A stretch of DNA of 64,000 nucleotides, taken from assembly GCA_036346205.1 (NCBI GenBank), contig JARFJB010000400.1, forward strand, positions 5,827,001 to 5,891,000, read 5' to 3'. Positions 54,711 through 64,000 of the stretch are shown piece after piece. This DNA comes from Vesta saturnalis. Its lineage: Eukaryota > Arthropoda > Insecta > Coleoptera > Lampyridae. Within the stretch, counting starts at the first letter, position 1, and each line of letters opens with the position of its first letter. A program made the position numbers and the translations under genes. The notes beneath the pieces were generated by a model. That model ran no database searches. It was not told the DNA's origin and saw nothing but the letters and a program-made list of their open reading frames with translations.

Positions 54711-56050
54711 CTTTTTCTTCATTTTGAGATTTGTAAAAACAATTTTTCTTTCGAACAAGTTTTCTACAATTACTATCATCTGCATTTGCATCTTTAATTA
54801 AATCAATATGTTTATCTGTAACACACTGTGCAATTGATTTCGTCTTTGCATCTTTAATTAAGTATTCTTCTTTCTTCTTTTCATCTACAATACTACCTAT
54901 TCTTAATCATCTAGGATACTTTTTACTTCTTTTTCTTCTAACAGGACAAAAACTCGAAATTTCCAGGTATTAAAATTGTTACCTGTCAGTTGTGGTAAAT
55001 GTACTGTCAGCAATGACGTTGTTCAGTTTTATAATTTAAATTTTCACACAAACCTACCAGTTCTGCTTCAACATAACGCTGTGTCTGGCCCCATAACCAT
55101 GAAGAATGAGGATTAAATAGTGTTTGCAAATTATAACTATTTATTTATATGAATACTTTACAAAAAAAAAAAAAAACTCACAAGACTACCAACAACAGAG
55201 TTGACTCATAATAATATGCTTCTTTTTTATATATACAGAGGGTGGTATATTTCCCACATTTGCAACAAATTGTGTGTTGATAAACAAGGACATTGTAATC
55301 CATGACAACAAACCATCTTCCTAGCAACCAAGAAACACAGCAACCTTGATGTTTATGATCATTTTTTATTACATGCCACATTTTCATAATATATCTCCAA
55401 AATTGGAGTTGTTCTCCTGAAACTGATAAAATTGTACTTTTCAAAAATTTTCTACAGTCAGGAATGTATTCCTAATTAGAATAATATTAATAATTTTTTC
55501 TTTCTGAAGAATAAACAAAAATTTATAATCCAAATAAATAAAATTGTATTAAAAAGTTTCACTTAACCTAATCTTGTACTGAATGTAAATTACATTTGAC
55601 AATCCAGCACAATAATTACGTCACTAAATTGACGTGCGTTACTTATTTGCTTATTAAACAACTGTAAATAAATCTTTAAAGGTTATTCAAAGCTTAATGG
55701 AGAGTCTAACGACCAGTCACGGGGCAGTAGTAAAGTTTGATTCAAATAAAGTTGGGCATGACTCACCGATGTGAAACTCTATAATAAAATTACATATTTT
55801 TATCTCTCTACCTGTCTCTCTCTCTCAATTACATTAGGAAGAATGGCCATAAAAGCATACATCTGCTGTAAAACGTGAGTCGTGATTAAGCAGCATTATC
55901 TGTCACTTCTGTCATTTTTTGAAAGTATTGTTTATGAGTTTTTGCTTTATTTTATATAAAAAAACAGTTTTTTCAAAGCTATCTACAACTTGTACAGTGA
56001 ATTATCGGTAACTTGGTAACATTTTTACATAATTTATATAAAATTTACAA
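54711..56050. other. Interval with no clear gene
   Basis: 54711-54960 may hold more decayed copia gag. A 14-base A run lies at about 55158. tatatacagagggtggtata near 55231 resembles a mariner-type terminus but no partner end was found. Confidence 0.35.
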
Positions 56051-56057
56051 AATTTTA

Positions 56058-57457
56058 GATATGCTACGTAATAAGCACCTTAAATCTCAAGCACAGTCCG
56101 TAGTTATGAACGTGCTTAATTATTTTGAACGGAGACATGGCAATCAAGGGGTACTCGTTCTATTTGATATGATACTTGGAAGGACTACTTATAGCGCACG
56201 TTTGAACAATGTGGGGGTAGTATAAATACAATTAGTGCCATAAAAAAAGGGTTGTATAAGCCCAAAAAGTAAATAAACCTCCACAGTCACCAGCTAAGCG
56301 GGGAAAACGTATGAAATCTAAGGCAACCGAAGTTGATGACTGTGTGAAGGACGCTCTAAAGAGAAAAGTTTATGAAATGCATTCAAAATGTAAATACAAA
56401 CATGCAAGACATGTCTAGTACTATACCTGTTTTTGTAGGTATTCATGTTACTTTGGCATCATTACAAAAAGAATAAAGCAATAGTCTAGTTTTCACTAGA
56501 TCAAGTTTGAGACGTCGCTTACATTTCATTGCCTTTTCATCTAAAGTAGGTGATGGTAGGAGAGGTTTACTGGAACAATCACGTATTGCTGCCAATCGTG
56601 TACGATTCTTAAGAGAATTTTAAAAAAATAAAGAAGAAAAATTATACAATCCTGTATTCTTAGATGAAACTTGGATTGTCAGTCGAAGATCGCACAAAGG
56701 AAGCTGATATGATAAATCTAAGAAAAGCGTGAAGGGTGAAGGAAACAGGTTTGTTGTAATTTAGTTATTAAATTTAGTTATTAAATTATAATTCCTGATA
56801 AAATAACTGTACTCTTTAGAGTTATAGTTGTCCATGCATGTAATGAAGATGGATTTATTTTCGATGCTTCACTTTTGTTTTCTACAAAGTCGCAAAGTGC
56901 AGACTATAATGGAGATATGTGTGTGGAGTTGTTTACAAAATGGTTTGAAAATAATTTAATTGCAAACTTAAAAGAACAATCTGTAATTGTAAAGGACAAT
57001 TATAGCTATTATTCCAAACTTCTAGAAAACATTCCAAATAATTCATCTAAGAAGGAAGAAATATGTAATTTTCTATTAAAGCGCAACATAGCTTATAAAC
57101 CTAACATGTTTAAAAAAGAATTACTGCAATTAGTTGCTGATAATACGATACCTAAGGTGGACGTAATAGATGAAATAGCCACCTTATCACGGTCAATTTA
57201 ATCCAATTGAACTGGTGTGGGCAAACTGAAAGAACACTACAACAAAAATATAGGAAGACATAATTTCAAATTTAACGATGACCATCTAAAAGAAATATGG
57301 ATGGAATCATTGCAACGAATTGATGGGACATATCGGCAGAGATGCATTAAACATGCTTAAGTGTCTATGTTAGAGTGGTGGGAAATTGAGGTTGTACAAC
57401 CATTAATTATATCTGTTAACGATTCCACTTCTGAGAGTGACACTGATAGCGAATAAT
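56058..57457 (+). pseudogene. DDE transposase-like gene with one intron, decayed
   Basis: It begins around MLRNKHLKSQAQSVVMNVLN with TISAIKKGLYKPKK, a helix-turn-helix-like start. After frame changes come SPAKRGKRMKSKATEVDDCV, KDALKRKVYEM, SSLRRRLHFIAFSSK, RIAANRVRFLREF and VFLDETWIVSRRSHKG, the first Asp (LDETW). An intron at 56749-56819 (gtttgttg...ctctttag) joins GEGNR to VIVVHACNEDGFIFDASLLF. Next: YNGDMCVELFTKWFENNLIA, SVIVKDNYSYYSKL (second Asp; relatives read DNAPYHS), NIAYKPNMFKKELLQLV. A deletion and frameshift near 57190 precede NPIELVWAN (third acid) and HYNKNIGRHNFKF. It ends with an acidic Ser-rich tail. It resembles the large insect family of DDE-superfamily endonuclease genes related to Tc1/mariner transposases. 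Confidence 0.82.
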
Positions 57458-57511
57458 TAAATTTATATGTTTTAATTCCAATGTAATATAAATATTGTAA
57501 TTTTTATATAA

Positions 57512-57512
57512 C

Positions 57513-57574
<62 letters not shown>
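57512..57574. repeat. (TA)n microsatellite
   Basis: TA units with one early AATA interruption, about 55 bp downstream of the DDE pseudogene stop. Confidence 0.93.
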
Positions 57575-57578
<4 letters not shown>

Positions 57579-60500
57579 GTCCACCATATGTGGATTGAAT
57601 ACATGTACTGAATTACGTAAATTGATTTTCATTTAACTTGGAGCAATATAAATTCTATTTAAACTATGTGCTAAACTAAAATATTAAACATTTATAATTT
57701 CGCTAAACTTCGAATTACATTACACTGTGCAGACTTTCTTCTACAAGAATGAAAAAAAACAAATTACAAATGTATCGATATTTATCTTAACGTAAAGTAT
57801 CTACAAGAATGATGTCGATTACAAAGCAATAATTACGCTTCTAGAAGGGTTGTTATAAATGATTTAATTTATAATCAACAAAAAGGTATTTGTTTACTTA
57901 CAAATATATAGGTTATGTATTGTGATGTATGTAATTACAATCAAATCCTAAATTACAACAATTTACTGTCCAGCAAAATATTTTTGACTATCAATAAAAT
58001 AAGTAGATATAACGGATAACTTTTTTAGTTTAAAATATAAAAAACATTCAATAATTTTCAACTTTCTTTCACATTCTATGGAAATTTAGGTGGAGACATC
58101 TGACGATAGAAAAATTAACTACAAGATACTTTGCTGATTTAATGAAGACTTACGTGGCCTAAATCATAGTCCGTGTTATTTTAAGCATGAGTCATACCTA
58201 ACTTTATTTGAATCAAACTATAGCGCTTGAACTAAGAACAGTTGTAAGGTTAGGATCACCTTGTACACTAAATAAATGTCTTCATACGTTACAATTTGTT
58301 GACATTGATGTTTGTTAGCACGTTTCATCTTTTTTATTAAAGGCGATAACTGTAGGTAATTATTATTGTAACATAAAACATTTATGTAAAAAAATAATAA
58401 TTAAGAAATAAGAAAATTGAAATCATCAAATTAAAACCATTTCATCTATTTCGTATTTTGGCAAATACATAGATAACTTCATTCTCTCTGAGAAAAACAA
58501 GAAATTGAGAACCTGTTAACGAAAATACGTAATCAATTTCCCAATCAAGTTTGTTTCAGTAACTTCGAGGCCCTTTTATATACGTGTGACGAAAAGATAA
58601 GCTTGTTTCAAAGGATCTAAAGGAAAAGAAATACCCTTTTCTTCGATTACACCAAATAATGAAGATTGATTTCTAGTAAAAGATAAACATGATACAATAA
58701 TTTACAAATAGAATTATAGTAGATATAATCAAGTAAAATTAGTCTTCATTACTAACAAATTAGTACAATGTTACCGTAATTTCTATTTAAATTAAGGCAC
58801 ACATCTGCGTTTTACAGCTGCTTGTTGTGGAACATTTTACAAGTAGGTTGAGTTACTTCCCTTAATTAAATGTTTGCCTAAATGAGGATTTGCATGTAAA
58901 ATCTGATACGTTTGCTTAAATAAACAGAAGTATTTATTGATTAGATACCATACATTTAATTAATAACATTTCTATAAATTTGGAGTTGAAAACTTCATTC
59001 TGATAATGCCATCTAAATCATTTGACTTTCAAAGCTTTTCAATTGGTGATTTTTGATAAAGATAAGCTTGAATTTAACATCTAAAACTTTTTAATTTCCT
59101 GTGAAGATGGTAATATTATGATAAATAAATGTGGCACAAAATAATTTTCTTTTTTGCTTTGATGATCACTGTTTTCTACTCCTGTATCTACTCTAATTGG
59201 TTATCATAAATAAGTAGATTCATTTACCATTAGTTCTACGTCATTAAACCTCTCCAGATTTTGCTTTGCACTAAGATAACGTTTATTAATAAGGTCACAG
59301 AGGATAGTATACAATGGTTAAGCTGGAAATGTGTGGTCTGGTCTAACCACTAACCTACTTTAGGTGTTAACTGCACGCCTTTAAACAGTTAAGTTTATCT
59401 TTCAAGAGCTTAAAGTTACATAGATCATTATATTAAAAGTTTTGTTTTGTAATGTTGTATGTACGTACTCATTTAATGCTATTTCGTATCCTTTGAACAC
59501 AGGGGATAATTATTTTATACATCCGTGAAATATATACAGCGTTTTTCAATTGCTTTTCATCATGTATCAACTGTGTTTCACTTTATATCAAATGCTGTTC
59601 CCTTTTGTCAAATGCGTTTCCCTTTAATCAAGTAGTTTCCCTTTATGTCAAAATAATTTCACAATTGGTCAATTACTATTCACACCTGAGTGAATTGACG
59701 AGTAATTATGGCTGAACCTCGTGAAAAAAAAACATAATAGTAAAATAAGTAATGAAATATGTGGCCTAATAATAAGGGCATGAGTTCTGGTTCGTCCAAT
59801 GTGAGGTTGGGCAGCAGTTTAATATTCTACCTAACCCGGTGTAACGAAACCATAATTTTCGTTACCAAAACAAATACCTTTTCTTATCGTTATTCGACCA
59901 TATTCTCAAAATTTTTAGCAAACTCGTTAAATGGAGATTTATTTGACCGCCCGGTATTTTTAATTTCAAAAACTAATTTATTGAATGAATGCTTACACAA
60001 TTGACAATAGACTAGATACAGTCTTATTAATATGTGAAATAGATGTAATAATTTTACTTTAAATGCTTGTAATTATAATTATATAAATTTAGATTTTGAA
60101 ACATTAATATAATAATTTTCCATTTAGTAACAAAATATTCCATGTTCAAAGACAAGTTTCATTATCAAACACGCCAAACGCGATATCTTTTGCATTATTC
60201 AAAACTTGAATCGAAATTGTTATTACGAGTTTGTGAGTGCGAGTGCGTGCCCTGATTTATTCGAGTAACTTTATTGATTAAACATTAGTACCTACTACTA
60301 TAGATGTGTTGATCAATTACCGTCCGCTATTTTTTTTTACATAAGATACAAGTAGTAAATCTTATATTAGTAGATATTTCATGTACGGGAATTATATTTA
60401 ACTAACGTTGTATTTCCAAATATCCCACAAGCGTGTTATCAACGAGTTTCTTTGCAGTTTAGAAACACTAAAGTTGCCGTCTTAATTAAGTCAGTATTTT

Positions 60501-62034
60501 TACTAATATTAAACGGGATATCTGTACGTTAATTATTTTTATATCTTTATAGGTGACATTTTACCCGTGGGTAACCGTTTACAAATAAAATTGTTTGCAA
60601 ACCACGAATCAACTGGACATTAAGTTTGGCCTTAACGTTTACAGACCTACCATTAATTGTTTGGTTACACATTCTAATCAGAATTTCTTTTATACCAGGT
60701 TTTATACCAGCGCTTATAGATTAATTTTAAGTTCGAGTACGAACATTTGCAGAAATATCTTTTTATTGTATGCGATTGCATATGAGAATTAGGATTTTTT
60801 TTTGTGTTTATTTATCCTATATTTTCAACGCCGTCCTGATTAATTTTGTTACCGTCCGTTTAGAGCGTTTAGACAGATAAGATCAGGATTAATTGACTTA
60901 TTGATTTCAAGGTTTCCGTCACCGATTGCACTTAATTTTAAAATGTAGTGTAAGCATTTACAGAGACGCAATTTCTATTCTGTCGCTCAGCTCGTTAAGT
61001 TTTGTAATCAGGATTTTTCTTTTATGTTAGTTTTAAAAGAAAATTTGTAAGGATAATTCCATTTTTGGGTTGGTTTACAACGTAAAGCATTATTTCAAGA
61101 TATTGCGCAATATTGATGCAAAGATGACATCACATTGGTTGACAATTCCGTAATCATTTAGATACCAGAGGGTATTAATAAGTTTGTGTACAAAGATTTT
61201 ACGAACAGGTATTTGATGTTTAATGATTTTTTAGTAATTTAAGGATAGTTTTAAGATATATTTTATTTAACCCTATCATTAACTGTTAATAAACACAGTT
61301 GTATATTTTTTTTTTTACATTTTGATAAAATTTTTAGTGTAAAACTCGGTTTAGTTATTCCGAGCATAATTAAAAAATAACTTGGCGTACGAGATCATTT
61401 TTATTAGTGTTACATTGCAATTTTTTTATATTGCTGTTCAGTGGAAGTAAGCTAGCAGATTTTATGGTAATTAAGCAAATCAAAAGACTGGCCCTATATT
61501 AATTTACCGACTGGGACAAAGGCATTATTTGTGGTGAATGGTTAGTATCTCCAGTTAGCTTAACGATTTGTGTTTGGAGAATTTTTACATTTATTTCTTT
61601 ATTATATTATTGAAAATTTATACTATTTCACCACTTAATTTATAACTATAACCCCGGAAATGTTAAATAAAATAAGAAGATATTTTGAAAATAGAATTAA
61701 TTGTTATACTCAGGCAGATGGCAGACATTTTGAGCATATGTTAGAGTAAAATTAATTTTTTGCTAGCGTCTTGTTGGTTTTTATTATAATTATTACTTCT
61801 CTCATTAAAAAAAAATATTTTGCCGTTTTTATGTTTTAGTTATTAACTTTTAATTTACTTGAGTGTTAGGATAAAAATGATAATAATTATTCGAATATTA
61901 CTTTTATCTCATAAATAAATACAGTAAATTTAAGAAAATATTGAATAACAAAAAAAATGTAATATTTAGGTATCGGCAACCCATAAACCAAATGATAGAG
62001 AATGTTTTTTTAAATAATGTAGATTAAGAAAATT
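57575..62034. other. AT-rich interval with no gene recognised
   Basis: About 4.4 kb with no motif-bearing ORF. Frames such as 59759-60004 and 60595-60792 on plus lack recognisable domains. One degenerate short repeat (59541-59672) is listed separately. Confidence 0.45.
59541..59672 (+). repeat. Degenerate ~20 bp tandem repeat
   Basis: Variants of tttcccttttgtcaaatgcg recur about six times: ttttcatcatgtatcaactg, tttcactttatatcaaatgc, ttcccttttgtcaaatgcg, tttccctttaatcaagtag, tttccctttatgtcaaaata. Confidence 0.75.
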
Positions 62035-62113
62035 CAGGGTGTTACATTTAAAATTACTAAGATAATGTAATTTGAATGTAATTATTTTACAACTGAAAAT
62101 ATTGAACACCCTG
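62035..62113. mobile_element. 79 bp MITE-like sequence with CAGGGTGTT ends
   Basis: It begins cagggtgttacatttaaaat and ends ttgaacaccctg, an exact 9 bp inverted terminus of mariner type. The right flank is TA, but the left flank is TT rather than TA, so target duplication is imperfect. No coding content. Confidence 0.5.
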
Positions 62114-62516
62114 TAAGGAATTAAGAATCATTTGCTATAGCGATTCAAAGGGTAACAATTTTAGTATTTACAACTAGAATTTTGGCAATTCTAATTTAAT
62201 TGATTCGGCCAGTATGATTTTTTTCGAAAACCTATTATTTTCATAAAATTCAAAATATCTCCAAAACTGTAATATTTACCTACAGGGATCATTTATTAAA
62301 GTGCACCTTATTTTTACAGTATTATCCAAAATACAGGCTGTTCCATTACAAAAACCTTAAGTTTGATAAGCCACGCTTTTCAGGAACACCCAGTATGTAA
62401 GAAAATAATTTTAAAATGTGGCCACTACTGATATACATAACCCCCCCTGAAAAATAAACTTGAAAAAACGTATTGCCTAGATACAAAAGACCGTCCGTTT
62501 GTGGTGGCCCACCCTG
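62114..62516. other. Non-coding interval ending in a mariner-type terminus
   Basis: The last bases, gtggtggcccaccctg followed by TA, have the form of a mariner-type right end. A candidate left end is caggctgttccattac at 62335, which would make a 182 bp MITE, but the two ends match only weakly. Confidence 0.45.
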
Positions 62517-62645
<129 letters not shown>

Positions 62646-62989
62646 GCTTACGTAAACCGTCCATTAGAAGTTTCTCAACTTTCAGTTAGATTATACACTT
62701 GAAATTTGGTATGGTGTCATAATCGATCATGTTCGTTCTACCTAAAATAGTTTTATTCCGCCAGTAACTCAAAGTCGGTACCAACCTTTTTTTTTAAATG
62801 AAAGCATATATTTTTCTCACAGTTCTATTCGCCTTCTAATTCCGAGTTTACACAATCTAAGTTATGTTAACTTGTCTATTATGCTATTTGACATATGTCG
62901 ATTTTTCTGTAAAAAATTATCACCATAGTAGTTTACGAAAAAAATTGTATCTAGCTAAACGTTCCAAGTTAGGAACCCAAATTCGTGAA

Positions 62990-63440
62990 GCAGTTATTTG
63001 GAATTTCGCATTCAAAAACTGTCAAATAATGCCGTCTACCAGACAGTACACATTTATTCGAAATTTTACTTGATTTTCAACTTCGAGCATCGTATATGGA
63101 TTTTCAGACCATTGTTAACCCACTGATGACAAAACTTTGCCTCATCAGTCCAAGTTATCTAATTTAGAATACGGCGTGCTCCTTGCAAAAGGTGAAAGTC
63201 ACCAGGCTGTAGTTTTTGCAGTCTTATGAATGAAAAAGAATGTAGCTTATGATGGTATAAAATAGTTTGTACTGCAGAGTATGAGAATCCTAATTCCAAA
63301 TACACCGTTCGTTTTGAGGCTTGAGGATGTGCTTGATAATATCCGTGAACGGTAGTTTGATTATCTTCATTGCCAATTCATGGTTTTTTTCGTAGTGAGT
63401 CAACAATTTTCCCAAAATTTATAAAATGCTTGGTAAGTTA
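62990..63440 (-). pseudogene. Mariner-like transposase, N-terminal half only
   Basis: The minus strand encodes NFGKIVDSLRKKP, then GYYQAHPQASKRTVYLELGF and SYSAVQTILYHHKLHSFSF, a helix-turn-helix typical of the superfamily. Then come LQKLQPGDFHLLQGARRIL and, after a stop, ITWTDEAKFCHQWVNN, which holds the first catalytic Asp (WTDEA). KFRINVYCLVDG follows. The second and third catalytic motifs are absent; the sequence passes directly into the left inverted repeat, so the C-terminal half has been deleted. Confidence 0.8.
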
Positions 63441-64000
63441 GGATATTTCAAAATTAAACTCACGGACAGATTGCTAAATATATGTGCACATGCCGTAGAT
63501 TACAAACAAGTCTAACACAACTTTGTTGGGATAATTTTGAAATTTCGTATCACCTTTATTTATGCATTAGCACAATTCCTTTCACTTTGAAAGATTATGA
63601 ACTACTTCCCAATTGTCTATTGTTTTCATGGCATACTCGGAAAAGCAAAAAATATCTTGGCAATGTAAGGCATTTCTTGATTTTGATCGAAAGCTTGATA
63701 GAAGTTGAAATAGTTGAAAAAATGGAGTTTTTGACATTTTTCAATGCAAAATTAGAAAATCGTCTGCGTCCATACAGTATAAATTGATACCATTGATGGA
63801 ATATCAAGAGTTCGCCTGGACTTCTAGCTAACTGCTTTACAAATTTGGCTTCCAGATGTAGAACGGTTTTTTTGTAAACTATTACGGACACAATCCAACT
63901 AAAAATTTAGCAACCAATAGCAACAGTCTATTTTTTGAATTTGAGCAAATTAGGATCTGATTACACTGGCAATCTTTCCATACTAAGGAGCAAGTTTCTA
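63441..64000. other. 5' flank of the transposase remnant and start of the right arm
   Basis: Overlapping ORFs at 63482-63787 (plus) and 63595-63891 (minus) are not recognised; the latter lies largely within the inverted arm and is probably not a gene. Confidence 0.35.

Noticed and set aside
55231..57574. Idea that tatacagagggtggtata near 55231 and the TA array at 57512 are the ends of the DDE pseudogene's element
   Set aside because: No inverted match was found between the two sides, so an element boundary is unsupported.
59759..60004. 81-codon plus ORF
   Set aside because: No motif and no splice-compatible neighbours; probably chance.

Overview
The window looks like an AT-rich, repeat-laden piece of an insect nuclear genome. 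It has GT-AG introns in AT-rich sequence, long (TA)n microsatellites, tRNA-derived SINE-like sequences, and transposon families typical of arthropods: Tc1, mariner, DD41D rosa-like, Harbinger, hAT, Penelope, jockey/CR1-like, RTE-like, copia and BEL/Pao. A beetle is plausible from the RTE-like and DD41D families, but that is an inference. I found no convincing intact host gene. Almost everything recognisable is a mobile element, nearly always broken by stops, frameshifts or lost catalytic residues.

Layout. 1-8.0 kb is mostly unique AT-rich DNA, with a diverged ~115 bp tandem array at 2.2-3.9 kb. At 8.0-10.4 kb a Tc1-like element (catalytic Glu changed to Gly) is joined through a (TA)n array to a decayed mariner-like element, which is followed by another (TA)n array. 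At 12.5-13.65 kb a small mariner-like element sits between two (TA)n arrays. 14.4-14.65 kb holds a SINE-like sequence. 15.87-18.1 kb is a long-TIR DD41D element. 19.96-21.73 kb has a hAT remnant and a 5'-truncated non-LTR retrotransposon. At 21.77-26.51 kb two DD41D elements with ~420 bp TIRs abut and share one TA target dinucleotide; their transposase genes carry introns at different positions.

27.4-28.66 kb is a five-exon, DUF4806-like gene with splice sites preserved but the frame broken. 28.8-31.3 kb has a SINE-like sequence, a Penelope GIY-YIG end, and a Harbinger remnant with a multi-exon Myb/SANT-like gene (one exon tandemly duplicated) converging on a transposase missing its core. 31.73-33.0 kb is a large foldback with arms of about 430 bp. 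33.85-37.9 kb is a minus-strand series of Penelope, RTE-like and CR1/jockey-like fragments. 41.4-42.35 kb is a mariner pseudogene. 42.9-43.5 kb is a GC-richer jockey-type zinc-knuckle ORF1.

49.5-54.7 kb reads as nested insertions: a minus-strand copia element is split by an ORF1-like non-LTR piece and by a BEL/Pao integrase fragment, and that fragment is itself split by a second copy of the 20.3 kb non-LTR family. 56.0-57.5 kb is a DDE transposase-like pseudogene with an intron. 62.5-64 kb is a (TA)n array joining two mariner-type ends, the second belonging to an element that runs off the window.

The elements do not form a cellular pathway. The themes are repeated TE-into-TE insertion, (TA)n arrays at mariner-type termini, and intron-bearing transposase genes.
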